Source of the DNA: Armigeres subalbatus
Taxonomy: Eukaryota > Arthropoda > Insecta > Diptera > Culicidae
DNA length: 64,000 nucleotides
Assembly (NCBI RefSeq): GCF_024139115.2
Contig: NC_085141.1
Span: forward strand, 396,640,042 to 396,704,041
Direction: 5' to 3'
The notes under the pieces are model-generated. The model did no database searches and had not been told where the DNA came from. It was given only the letters and a program-made list of their open reading frames with translations. Positions 10,282 to 21,491 of this stretch are shown here, one piece after another. Each line of letters opens with the position of its first letter. Positions within the stretch are counted from its first letter, which is position 1. Position numbers and translations under genes: made by a program.

Positions 10282-10414
10282 TATATGCGGCGAGAATGCG
10301 ATGATTTATCACCGACTGCCTTTTCTGTTATTTTAACTCTATTGGTCGCAAAACAGTTATTTGACTTCGAAAAAGTGAAATCAGAATTGCGTACATAATG
10401 TAAAACCAATTTAA

Positions 10415-10602
10415 TAAAAATTCCGCGGAAAAAAATTAAAATTTCGTTTCGTTTCGAAAAATTTCGAATTAAATGAACCTTGATTTCGTATCGTTTCGAA
10501 GTCTCGAAAGTAAATCTATATTTCGTTTCGTTTCGACCCGAATCAACATAGACATTTTAAATTTCGTTTCGTTAGGAAAAAGTGTGTTATCGCATACCCT
10601 TT
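10415..10602. repeat. TTTCGTTTCG-rich block, right copy
   Basis: Same motif vocabulary as 7454-7650, including TTCCGCGGAA and AATTTCGTTTCGTTTCG. It ends at CGCATACCC, just before ATGGCGATTAA (10603-10613), an 11-base sequence also present at 7175-7185 outside the nest. Confidence 0.5.
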
Positions 10603-10613
10603 ATGGCGATTAA

Positions 10614-13600
10614 CTCTCTTATACGACAACATGTTTTTTCGAAGAACCTACAACTTTATACAACATTGGAAAGATAGAAATTTGGTGTCTTCGACGAAGT
10701 GTCTTGATATTACCATTTCTACAATGTCTCCAAACAATATAAATAATGTTGGTATTGAAATAAAAAATAGGGGAACTGCTCCTGGATTTCATCTCGTGGT
10801 TCCGATGTTCATCTTATCATAAACATGATTTGTTGTTTATTTTTGTGATTTTTTCAGCATGCATGTTTACTGAAATAAGCGACGAATTTGGTGCCGTATT
10901 TCTTTGTTTCGCGATGATATAGAGTGAGATGGAGATCGGAACATTTCCCTTATGCTTATCTAATGATAACACAAAGATCTACATCCCATTAATCTAAATA
11001 AAATTTTTACAAACATCAAATAACTTGTTTAGGCAAACTCAATTGACAACAGAAGTGAAGCGTAATTCCGGACTCTGTCTACTATCAGTCTCATAGATCT
11101 TCGATTGAAAACAGAATTGCTTGCGCATTACACCTACCCGCAGTGAAATTGCGGCTTTGTTCAGTTGTCCACCCCCCACACGCTGTGATCATAAAAATGA
11201 AATGAATTATTCCGAATGATAGCACGAATCGCCTCTCGGCCAAGTACCTACTTCTTGTTGCGACTTGTCCAACGGCTGCGGTAGCGACGTGATTTTCCAT
11301 GGAAACTTCATTCAATAGCTGTTGTTGCTGCGTAGGATCTGGGCCTGTTTTCTTCACGCTCCCATTCAGCTCGGGAATAAACTTTTATTAGAATTATCCA
11401 CCGTTTCTTGCTCGTTTTATGAACCCTCAAGGCAGGGGAACAAGTTCTCTGATTGAATTAGTAAAGCTAATAATGGTTGGCGATGGCCACGGCTTAAGAG
11501 TGGAACAGGGATTTTCTCAACGAAGGAAAATGCAAGTCAAGCACAGTTTTTTTTTTTCTTAAATAGAGTACTTTTTCTCATCTTTATTTCTCTCAACTTA
11601 AGTACAAATTTCATTTTCGCTAAATATAGGATTAGCTTCGCAGTTGGCGAGGCTCTCTGTCTGTTTTTGTTACTCTTCACTTTTACACATCTTGAATTCT
11701 ACCATCTCGATCTAACGCGGTCGCGGCCATACCGATGTGGGAGATGCTCCTTCATATCAAAATAAAAATGAATTATCCTACCGCAAACCTGTAAGTACAC
11801 CTGTTGGGTGGGCATCTCATTTTTGCGTGCCCACGCATAACCATTTTGTTGCCGTTGAAAGCTTGTGTATAGCGAATTCCACCCTCGACATCACGCGAAT
11901 TCGACGCTTCGAGGGGAGATCCGGAAGTAAAATTAAATGAGTTGCAAATATTTACACGAGGTCATTGTAGGAACGAAATGTGGCATCATTATTTCATCCA
12001 TGAAGTACTAAGTGCAGAGCTGAATGGTATTTCAAAAAAGCTCATATCAGCGCAAACATTTGGTGGGAAATTTCGTTTTTCTAAAAGAAATGTGGCCTAA
12101 TTCTCTAGCTGTTTTTTGAGCATTTCAAGGAACTTTTATTGGTGGATAGATTTGAAAAATATGTAAAAAATGGGATTTTGTTGCGGATGGTTCCTACTCG
12201 AAAAGATCAAACATACTTTTTTCCGTCTCCGGATTGATTATTTTTGTCCACAAGGCTGAATGACGTTCATTTTAACAACTTCATGTAAATAAGTTGCAAC
12301 TTAAAGTAACTATAAACCCATCACCGTTATAAAATAAAGCATTTACTCTAATTAAGCAACAATACCTAATACAATAATAGCGCACACAACATCTACATAC
12401 TATACATAGTCTCTCAAAACTTATTTTGAGTCACAAATATTTAATCTAATTAAATAATGCTTCTTCTCTTTGCGAACCTTAAAACCCGCTAAAAGACACA
12501 TTTCTACAGCAACTGATAACAAACCCAATTTTTGGCAATCGTTTCCGACTCCAACTTCCGCTTGCCCTACGCTAATTACAATGGAGAATAGACAACACAA
12601 AAAGCCTTCGCTTTTGACCCCACCGATTATGCGACGCCGCACTGTCTCATGAAAGGGACTGAATTCGTAAACGAGAGTCAGAGAATCGAAATATAATCCG
12701 ATTGCAATATACCGTCAAATTAAGTGGGTGACCCCCTCCTGTCCTGCTTCCGCCTTTTTCCTTCCTCTTTCGCACCTAAACACGCTCTCGTTATATTTAA
12801 GAACAATGACGATCACAATTTTCAGCGTTTCGCTGTCTGCCTTTGTGATTTATTTTGTTTCTGTTAAATTGAGATTCTGCTTTTCATAAAAAATCCTAAC
12901 AATATCATCTAGCAAATATCAATGTGTCAATTTTTCTTGGGGTTCTGTGTGTGTGTGAGTGTGTTCGTGTCGTTTTGTTTCAGTGTTCTTATGCTATTTT
13001 TTTAACTGTCTTTCGATCCATTTCTTTGATTAGCCTTTTCTCAGTTTCAAGGGTTTTCCGTATCGTTTTATACATTTACATTAGCTTTATTTTTCAACTA
13101 ATTACTTTAATTAAGTCTTATCGGCACATTCATTCGTGTTTATTTCTGTGGAAAAAATATACTCTGAACACGTTTCATTTTACAGCTTTTTTGTCTGACA
13201 TACTCGTTTTGCTTAGCCTCCATTTCCTACTAAACTCTATTCAGTGTGTTTCCTTTCATTGTGCCGTTGTTCAACATTAATCTTCATTAACATTTCACCT
13301 AATCCTTCTGACAAGAAATCTTCATTAATTAAGAGGGAGTCAGCTTCCGAACGACGATGCAGGACTGTAATAAGGGTAGTGTAGTATTTTCGTTTCGGAT
13401 TTCTCCTATTTCTTGCTTTCCTTTGAAGCACTCTGAAGAATTACTAGTTCGGATGTGATAACCGTTCCGTAGTGTAGTCATCATAGCTATTTATGAGTCA
13501 GAGGAGCTTCACGTGTTCTATTTCTATTTCTGTAGGCCACCGTTGGCTTTGATCTGAGTGATTTGATGGGAACGTAACCAAGCAGCAAGTCGAGTGGATT

Positions 13601-14125
13601 GAATCCTGGTTTTGGTGACCTACATTCGCGGTTACGACTGCGTTTCGTTCAATCCATTATCGAATTAGACGAAAAGCTGCGAATTTCGGCTTCGTTGCTT
13701 GGGAAATTGAATTTTTAATAAGGGAGGATGGGGTAAGCATTAGGCTTATTTAAACATAATGTGAAGCTAAAATTGTAATTGGAAATCGCGCTCAGAATTT
13801 TTAAGGGTAATTATGTTTCATATTTTTTATACATTTATCAAATGGTGCGGGTAAAGCAATCACCCCTAAGGTGGAACTTCGACACATAAGGAAATGAGGG
13901 TGAACATTTATACTACCTAAACTCGCATATCAATCTCATATTTGATGGATTTCCTATTGATATGGAACATATTTGATTTTGGGCAGTATAATAGTGAAAA
14001 ACCGGCAGGTATTCCTGGCAGGCTATTGCGTTTGGGCGTACCTCTTTGAAACGGCACACTTAAAGAAAAAATCGGTGTTGTAAAAATAATAGTCTTTAAA
14101 ATAATTGGTCTTTGAGCCTTATGTG
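10614..14125. other. Gene-free A/T-rich stretch
   Basis: I find no gene or clear element in 3.5 kb. The longest open frame (12924-13280) is a phenylalanine/leucine-rich product of T-rich sequence. Around 13580-13675 there is a weak inverted pair of CCAAGCA(A/G)C ends that could be an old MITE. Confidence 0.5.
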
Positions 14126-14767
14126 CAGGGCTGACAATAGTCATTCTCGTCGTATGAAGAAATCGAAAAAAAAATATTCTTCGTCATGACATTGCACGAT
14201 GCAACACCTATTCGCTTTCCTCGCGCCTCATGGGTACCACTACGATAGTCGCGCAACCAAAAGTTATGACGATTTTCGTCGTCACTTCTTCACACAATTG
14301 ATTGCACGTCATGATAGACGGACTTGTTAAAAACATAATGGCGTCTCAAATAAACAAATAGTAGGAACTTTGGTAACATAAATGTATCGATAACATTCAT
14401 AACGCTTTCATACGTTACTTCAAACTCATTATTCCAAAGGATCAATAACGGCATGAAGTCTCGCTTAACTTTTCAAAAGGACCTAAGTAACATTTTTTTC
14501 ATGAATTAATTTGAGTACTGCAATCAAAAGCTTTCATGTTGTTCTGTTGAATGCGCTTTTCAAATTAATTCATGAAAAAAATGTTACTTAGGTCCTTTTG
14601 AAAAGTTAAGCGAGAAGTCTTCTTTCTTCGATGTCGTCATGACGATTTGCTTACACGACGAAAGCTAACGCCGTGCGCGTCATTGACGATGTGTGAAGTA
14701 GCAATGAAGACACAACTCGTCGCTACTGTGGCATTTCGTGCTATGACGATGACTATTATCAGCCCTG
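14126..14767. mobile_element. hAT-type non-autonomous element, 642 bases
   Basis: It starts CAGGGCTGACAATAGTCAT and ends with the inverted copy ATGACTATTATCAGCCCTG. The 8-base CTTATGTG is duplicated exactly on both sides (14118-14125 and 14768-14775). An 8-base target duplication with CA-starting short terminal repeats is the hAT signature. The interior repeats TGACGA/CGTCAT motifs in both orientations and carries an inserted palindrome (14460-14614). No transposase is present. Confidence 0.85.
14460..14614. mobile_element. Palindromic element nested in the hAT element
   Basis: CTCGCTTAACTTTTCAAAAG at the left is repeated as its complement at the right. The arms of about 55 bases look almost perfect and enclose a loop of about 45 bases. 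AAGT flanks both sides (14456-14459 and 14615-14618) and may be the target duplication. The near identity of the arms suggests it is young or newly converted. Confidence 0.7.
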
Positions 14768-14775
14768 CTTATGTG

Positions 14776-15329
14776 CCTGGAATAAGATCTCTGTCGTTAT
14801 CCCATTTCAAAAGATATCAACAAATCTCCCCCGAGTGGCCTCAAGCGGTTGCGGTTGGATGACAACTCGTTGGATCCGTACGCGGCTCTGTTAGCCAGTA
14901 ATAAGTTTGTTGTTTTTACGGCATCGAAGCTTCCGCCAAAAGAAAAGGCTCCTGAACCCTTCACCGCAACGACGGAAATCACCATGATCAGAACCGAGCT
15001 GTTGAAAAAACAGATTAAACTGCGCAACACGAGCACAAAAGATGTGTACTCCACGATGGCAGACTACCGATAGGTCGATGTATTTCTTGGGTGTCCCTTT
15101 AGGATGAGGCAATGTTGGACCTAGTGCCTTCCCCAACCAATCATCTGCGGGTTCTCTACTCATCAGCGTGCTTACTTTAAGCTTGAGCAGACGGTTGCGC
15201 ATTTGCCGTTTCAAGGAACAACAATTTCAGGCCGCAGCTTCGGCGAGTTTCTCAAACAAAAAAACATGACGTCAGGCTTGATCGAACCAACTTTCAAGGG
15301 GGGGTGATCGAACCAACTTTCAAGGTGCT
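14776..15329. other. Unassigned stretch with a weak reading frame
   Basis: A 74-codon plus-strand frame (14849-15073) has a fairly polar, protein-like composition, and minus-strand frames overlap it. I do not recognise either. It might be part of a LINE ORF1 upstream of the Jockey fragment. A 20-base direct repeat, GATCGAACCAACTTTCAAGG, occurs at about 15279 and 15307. Confidence 0.3.
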
Positions 15330-16030
15330 CTACAACGAAATATCAACTGCCTTCTACTGTCCAGCTTCCAGCTAAGACTCACTGAAGTCGTGAGAGTTGA
15401 GATCGTTACTGCTGACGCTGTCCGATCATCATCTCGTCCCATTTCCCAAAACAAGCTTCGGAAATAGATCAGCGTCGCATTGCTTAATGAGTTCATTATT
15501 CTGACTCGGCGACTTAAATGCAAAGCACCAAGCCTGGGGAGCAGGAACGGCATCATACTTCAGCAAGATCTTAACAAGGGATACTACACCATCTTGGAGC
15601 CGGCTGAGGCGTTCCAGGCTCATGCAGTTCTCGACATCTTCTTTACCAACTAACAGCAATATTTCCCAGTTGGTGGCCACCACTGAATATTGGTGAAACT
15701 CATCTCGGACTACTGTCCGGGGCTGGTGAAATGCGGTTTCTCGGTAAATCGGCACCTACTAACCAACCGAAACTATACGATCGTGCCAGCTGGGACTTGT
15801 CTCTGCAGTCGTCGATGATAACGTCGACTACGAAACGTTTTCTGAGGCATCCGAATTCCAAAGACATCGATCGCCAGCTGTGAACCTTCGAAGAAGCTAT
15901 GTCACTGGCGAGGGAACAACACATACCGGTAGTCCGGAAGGTAAGCAACTCCTTAACCCTTGCCTTAACCATTGTCACACTTCCCAATGATTTGATCCAC
16001 TGCGTTACGTCAAATGACGACAACATCAGC
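15330..16030 (+). pseudogene. Jockey-group LINE endonuclease fragment
   Basis: The clearest landmark is GDLNAKHQAWGAG (about 15500-15540), the endonuclease motif GDLNAKH of Jockey/I-type LINEs. One frame away the text continues as LNKGYYTILEPAE and HAVLDIFFTN, also standard for that domain. Further on are FEEAMSLAREQHIPVVRK and SLTL (about 15885-15960), the start of the linker before reverse transcriptase. Frameshifts and stops break it. It ends at about 16030 where a SINE begins. Confidence 0.7.
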
Positions 16031-16039
16031 GTACTGGTC

Positions 16040-16290
16040 AGCCTTCTTCTTCTTCATTGGCATTACATCCCCCACTGGGGCATTGCCGTCTCGTAGCTTA
16101 GTGTTCATTAAGCACTTCCACAGTTATTAACTGCGAGGTTTCTAAGCCAATTACCATTTCTGCATTCGTATATCATGAGGCTAGCACGATGATACTTTGC
16201 CCAGGAAAGTCGAGACAATTTCCCAGTCACCCTCAGCATGGTCTTGCTTTGTAGCCGCGCATCTTACCGCATGGCTAAGGAGGGCCCTTA
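16040..16290 (-). mobile_element. Feilai-like tRNA-derived SINE, copy 1
   Basis: On the minus strand it begins GGGCCCTCCTTAGCC, runs through a tRNA-like head (GCGGTAAGATGCGCGGC, ACCATGCTGAGGGTG), and ends in a GAAGAAGAAG tail. Copies at 34646-34931 and 63351-63608 match through the body (ATCATGAGGCTA/ TAGCCTCATGAT, CTTCCACAGTTATTAA). This copy has lost the B-box segment. Feilai is a known Ae. aegypti SINE family; the assignment is by memory of its layout. Confidence 0.8.
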
Positions 16291-16509
16291 CTTGAAGGCT
16301 AATTGCAATCGCATGATCTAAAAATCATCAAGGCCAGAATGGCGGACCTCAGAAATAGTAATTTTTCCAATAAGAGCCCTCCCAGTCTGTGCTAAGTCGT
16401 TTTAGAACCTATCCGAACCTTGATCCCACTTGACAACATTGGCTCTACATACCGCTTCGTTAACTCGCACTGTCATATAGCTGATGTCATCGTCTAAACA
16501 GATCATCTT

Positions 16510-16624
16510 CCCTAGCAGCACACAAGTTCCACAATCCACATAGGTACCGCAACTCATGTGTGACCAGATTTAGTCACAATTAAGTTGCTGCAACTATTTT
16601 TTATTCTGATTTGTGGTGCTCGGG
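16510..16624. mobile_element. Small MITE with CCCTAGCAGCA ends, copy 2
   Basis: It starts CCCTAGCAGCACACAAG and ends TTGTGGTGCTCGGG. The interior shares GCAACTCA-TGTGAC and GTTGCTGCAAC motifs with the copy at 2432-2538. The length is 115 bases. Confidence 0.6.
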
Positions 16625-17112
16625 TCTATGACTTTTCTAAAGAATTGATTATAACAGCTGATAAACTGTCGACCTATGGCAAATCCTCTAAAATTTGAAG
16701 GTGTCAGGTTTCAACACCATATTTATCAAAGAACCAAAGTACATGAGTGTACAGTTCTTTGACCACCTTGCCGTGGCTTTAAAACAGTGCTTCCGACTGG
16801 AAGTTAGCAAAAGTGATGCCAAAAGTGATATTACCATCATCTTCAAACTAACCGTTACCGCCTACGAGGAAAACATTTCAGTGGAAATCAAATGAACAGC
16901 AAAGTGAAATTAATTATTAGAAAAAAACGCTACGTTTCAATTAGTTAAATATGTAAGTGACATATGGCTTTAGCAACATGACACACAGCCTTGAAAACAC
17001 TCTCTACTCTGTCACAGCCGATGCACAATTTAAGACTTGACGCAAATAGAATATGATATTTTATACGGCAAACGATTCTGTAAAATGTAAGTATAACATG
17101 ATGATATACGGG
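16625..17112. other. Unassigned stretch with one small open frame
   Basis: A 66-codon plus-strand frame (16695-16895) begins MKVSGFNTIFIKEP and ends EENISVEIK. It is less biased than its surroundings but I do not recognise it. It could be an eroded LINE ORF1 piece or chance. Confidence 0.25.
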
Positions 17113-17740
17113 GAAGAGCCGTTTGGCCGAATACCGTTCGGCCGAATGCTATTTGGCCGAAGGCCACTAGGCCGAAAGCTGTTTGGCCGAAAATACCATT
17201 AGGCCGAAAGTCATTTGGCCGAAAGGGTCATTTGGCCGAAAGGACCATTTGACTGAAACAGTCATTTGGCCGAAAGGGTCATTTGGTCGAATAGAACATT
17301 TAGTCTACTAGGTCATTTGGCCACTAAAAAAAGTGAGTAGTGCGAATTGAGAAGTGAGACGTCTCTCAACTCACTTTTCACAGTAAGAAGTGAGAAATGA
17401 GGAGTGAGAAGTGAGACGTCCCACTTCTCATTCCTCATTTCTTACTTTTTACCTTATCACTTGTCTCACTTGTCACTTCTCACTTTTAACAGTGAGCAAG
17501 GGAGTAGTGAGACGTTTCACTTCTCACTCCTCATTTCTCACTTTTTAAATATCATGTTCGGTCATTCTGCTATTCTGCTAAATGTCCCATTCGGCCAAAT
17601 GACCTATTCGGCGAAATGTCTTATTCGGCGAAATGTCCAATTCGGCGAAATGTCTAATTCGGCCAACTGTCCTATTTGGCCAAATGTCCTATTCGGCCAG
17701 ATGTCCTATTCAGCCAAATGTCCTCCGGTGTTGAACTTAA
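17113..17740. repeat. Composite fold-back: GGCCGAA arms around an AGTGAGAA core
   Basis: The left arm (17113-17330) repeats TTTGGCCGAAAGGGTCA-like units of about 17 bases. The right arm (about 17555-17735) repeats TTCGGCCAAATGTCCTA in the opposite sense. Between them (17333-17550) is an AGTGAGAA / TTCTCACT satellite with GTGAGACGTCTC palindromes. The left end is GGGGAAGAGCCGTTTGG, which resembles the ends of the arrays at 34998-35395 and 61385-62740. Repeats like this keep open frames by chance because the unit lacks stops. Confidence 0.8.
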
Positions 17741-17849
17741 TCTGTGGATTAAAAAATACATAAATAAAGATTCAACAAAAAACCCAGCATTTTGCGAAAG
17801 TCGTTAGTTCTAGCAAGGACCAGGGAATTCACGAACTACGAAAGAAGGT

Positions 17850-18370
17850 AAGCGAGATCCAAGCCACAGCAAATCCCAAACCAACAAGCATTGGAAACCA
17901 CCTTGAAAAAAAGCGGAACCATCGAAGACCTTGTGGAGAAAGTGGCGTCTCTAACGCAAGTGGTCTCCAAGCTGCAGGAGTCCATCTCGGTGAAGGACAA
18001 CACCATTGAAAAGCTGCGAGACATGATCAAGAACCCGAGTCAACAACCGGACAAAGCCAAACCTCAAATCGCGAAGTCAAGTCGAAGAAGAACTCCACCG
18101 TCTACGACATCCTCAGCGATGAGGATCAAGAAATGGACACGAGCAAACAAACGCCCAAGAGAGAGCGCGCGCCGAAGGACTCCGGCGACAGCAGCGACTC
18201 CTCTTCCGGCTCCAAGATGAAAAAATAGATTTACAGTCTACAGAAGAAGACTCAAACAAGAGTCGAAACGTCGGGAAAAATTTAAAACAGTAGTTTTGAA
18301 TATCCAAGACTACAGCGCCTTGGAAGATCTGTATCAACGCGGCAAAGACCAAAGACCAAAAAAAAAAAAC
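17850..18370 (+). pseudogene. Possible LINE ORF1 (gag-like) fragment
   Basis: A frame at 17891-18220 reads IEDLVEKVASLTQVVSKLQE, a heptad-like coiled coil, then a lysine-rich tail. After a shift the text continues VYDILSDEDQEMDTSKQTPK and SGDSSDSSSGSKMKK. A coiled coil followed by an acidic/basic low-complexity segment fits ORF1 of a Jockey- or I-type LINE. No zinc knuckle is visible, so the assignment is weak. Confidence 0.4.
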
Positions 18371-19495
18371 GCTACGCACTAAGTTTTTCTTTTTCGAGCT
18401 CGGCAAAATCGGGTACCGCATCTCAGCAACCGAAACGTCACTTCTGCTGAGATTTCGGCAAAAATCATATTGTTGTTTATATAAAGATCATCCTTCCAAT
18501 CAGTCATTCGAATTAAATTTCTCCGAAGAATGCGGAAGAACGAGGAACGCCAACCAGACGAAATGAAGATATTGAGTGGTAAGTCGCTGGCTAAGTCCAG
18601 GGTTGTTTCCAATTGCCAAACCTCTGTACACCAGGTGGTTAGAAACCTAGTTTACTAGTTCTTCAAATTGGTTAGGCTATGTTAGATTAGCTATTGCAAT
18701 TCTTTTAACAATTTCTAAAAATATGCGCCTTTTGAAGTCAAAAACATTTACTTTTTGAAAGCAAAAATAATTGTTACCATACCTTGCGATATAACGATAT
18801 TTGCTTAATTTCAAGGAAAACTGATTACAGGACGATGGCTAGGACCTGGGAGGGAGCTCTCGATACTACACATCAAATAAACAAATACTGTTGTCAGGCA
18901 ACAAGCAAATTTTCTACAAGAATAAACAATCAACGTAGGCGCCACCTAAAAAGACCAAATTTTGTTTTGTGTGTTATTGTTGTTATATTGCCTTACAAAA
19001 TTTTCTTGACGAGAGTTTTGTTCTCGGCTCACACTGACATATCATGACAGCTGGATTTCGGCTCGGCTTGACACACACATTTTTTGAATCTGTTTCTCCC
19101 TCCCAGGCTAGGACCAAAAACACACCACAGTGAGCTTTCTAGAGACATTGGACATTATAGTTTAAGGCTTATTCCCGAAACACGACTTGACTTACGTACT
19201 TAATTATCCGTTTAGAAATAATATTAATTATTCGCAAATTGTAAAACAATATATTTATGGACAATGTATTAACAATACATTAACACATCGGTGTCACAAA
19301 AAACTCCTTAGGCTGCAATTCATGCCTACAGGAGTAAATTCTTAGTCAGGAGAGTTTGAAGGCCATTATGTTGAATACATTTGGAAAAACCTGCACTTAA
19401 ACATGGGATATTTGCTGATCTTGTAACATGTCAAGATGTCTACAATGATGTCTGGACGAAGGAAACTTTTCCAGTTTGTTTAAAATGCCAGAAAC
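18371..19495. other. No gene seen
   Basis: A/T-rich sequence with short frames only. Around 18400-18460 there is a TTCGGCAAAA/GAGATTTCGGC patch resembling the element at 23483-23690. I see nothing else to name. Confidence 0.4.
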
Positions 19496-19499
19496 TGGT

Positions 19500-19690
19500 G
19501 TTGTCGCCAAATCCCGGGAAATCTCCCCGGAAAACCCTTTGACATACAGGCTAATCTATCTATCCGACGCAACTGATAAGTTACTCGCGTGACCACAGGA
19601 TTTGACAGTCTCCGGTATTTCATGACCAGTCTCGGAGACGAGCCAGCCTAGGGCTAAAAGTCTCCTTAATAAAGACACACACAAAAAATG
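19500..19690 (+). mobile_element. Candidate retroposon 3' end
   Basis: A G/C-richer block contains GAGACGAGCCAGCCTAGGGC and AAAGTCTCCTTAATAAAGA and ends in a (CA)n-like tail at about 19690. A stem-like GTCTCGGAGAC followed by AATAAA and a simple tail is what LINE- and SINE-type 3' ends look like in mosquitoes. I cannot name the family. Confidence 0.35.
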
Positions 19691-20160
19691 ACCAGATGTC
19701 AGAGCAGAGGTCACGTTTATTTACAAGAAGCCTCGCCTGTTTATGCTACCATTATCAATTGGATGAGAGGTCCATAAACAAACTTCCGGATTATCCAAGA
19801 AATTTTTAGAAATGAAATTAAAGTTCAAATCTGGAATCCGGCTTAATAGCGCTAAAGAGATGTGCCAACGCGGGATTTCTTTCCACCGCAATCCTCAGTC
19901 AGCAATGCTTCGTCCAAACTGTGTTGAATTCACTTTCGGAACTACTGACTGGTGTTTAATTGTGGATGTTGCGTTCTGGTGAGCGCCATTTTTTTGGTGC
20001 TCCTTCCGACTCATTGCGGATAACAAAAAATAAAGAAAATCCGGCTTTTCTGTTAAAAAATGGAAAGAAATTTCCATTTTACTTGCACCAAACAATACTA
20101 TTTTAAGGCTCAGACCTCACCTATCGAATATTGAAATTAAAGATGAGGTGTGTTTTTTGG

Positions 20161-20180
20161 CGTACCGTACCGTACCGTAC
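20161..20180. repeat. (CGTAC)4 microsatellite
   Basis: Four exact tandem copies of CGTAC. Confidence 0.9.
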
Positions 20181-20603
20181 GCTAGTTTTGTTATTGGATC
20201 AGATGCCGCAATCGTAGCCTAATTATTGTTCGGTTCGGCAAAAACCCCACTGCGCCCATATTGAGCGTTGGACTCATTGGAACCTGGGTAGTGCGAATAG
20301 AATCGATTTGGTTGTCAAACTGAAGCCAACATTTTCTATTGTGCCGGAGCCAAACATTGAAGATTGTGGTTATGTTCGTTTCTGATCTAATATTCAGAAG
20401 TATTGTTATTATTTGAGGTAAAAATAAAAATGAACTTTGTTTGAGTTTTGTATTCTTTGTAACAAATATTTTCACATTATATTTCTAGTGGAAAATTAGT
20501 AGGAATGCAAATAAAAGCACTCGTTACGAAATTTCACAAGATTCAGCAGCTGATTGGAGCAGGAATGTATGTAAACCATCGTATAGTCATTTAGAGTCTA
20601 GAG

Positions 20604-21483
20604 CAGAGGTTCCCAAACTGTGGGTTGCGACCCCAGGGGTCGTGGGCTGTTCAGTGGTGGGTCGCGAAAGACAAATTTAATTCATAATTTTGTTTCTATT
20701 TTGTCCCACAAATCTATTTCATATTTTGAATTAGGATTTAACTTATGATTAGATGATTAAAGAACAACAAACCTGACGAGGTCAACGGTCATATCGCACG
20801 ACCTTCCTGTGCCATCACAAATATTGCCCTCCGCTCGCTTTCAAATCGACTTCTATAAAAACATTCTTCATGCCTGCCGTATCCTAACGAAACTATCAAT
20901 TCTATACTTTCGCCTCTAATGCTATCATGAACATGTACGTCCAAGTTTGGAAGATGATATTAGCATTTCCATATCATTGTAAATCGTTTAACTTCACGTA
21001 GAAGTAACACACACGAAATCATTAATTTAGGTTTAATATGTTAAAAATTTCTACTCATTATGACAGGAAGAGCAAAATTCCGCTACTAGTGGGTCCACTA
21101 TTGGGCATTTTACCCTATTTGGGCAAGTAGAAAGAAGTCCTACACAATCCAAATGTAAGCCCCGAACCCAATCCAAAACCAATCCTAATCCAATTCGCAT
21201 CCGAATCTAAATCAAATCCTAATCTATTTAAAATCCAATCCAAATCTAATTCAAGTTCAATTCAAATTCAATCCAAATCCAATCCACATCCAGTCACAAA
21301 AACTGATGATTTTTTAACAAATACAATGATGGGATATAAAGCAATTTATTATAATTTGTACAATCTAACGCGAACTCATTTTTATCAAATTTCACTAAAT
21401 CAAAGCATTTGGTACCTAGTGGGTCGCAAGCAATATGGGATTCTGCTAGGTGGGTCGCATATCCAAAAGTTTGGGAACCTCTG
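20604..21483. mobile_element. hAT-type non-autonomous element, 880 bases
   Basis: It starts CAGAGGTTCCCAAACTG and ends AGTTTGGGAACCTCTG. The 8-base GTCTAGAG is duplicated exactly on both sides (20596-20603 and 21484-21491). The subterminal GTGGGTTGCGACCC and GTGGGTCGCA motifs are repeated near both ends. The CAGAGGTTCCCAAAC end is characteristic of hAT elements in many animals. No transposase frame remains. Confidence 0.9.
21160..21298. repeat. AATCCAAATC-type low-complexity tract
   Basis: An irregular run of AATCC, AATCT and AATTC units inside the hAT element. Confidence 0.7.
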
Positions 21484-21491
21484 GTCTAGAG

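Noticed and set aside
12924..13280. 118-residue Phe/Leu/Ser-rich frame resembling membrane segments
   Set aside because: It is what T-rich DNA translates to; no family resemblance.
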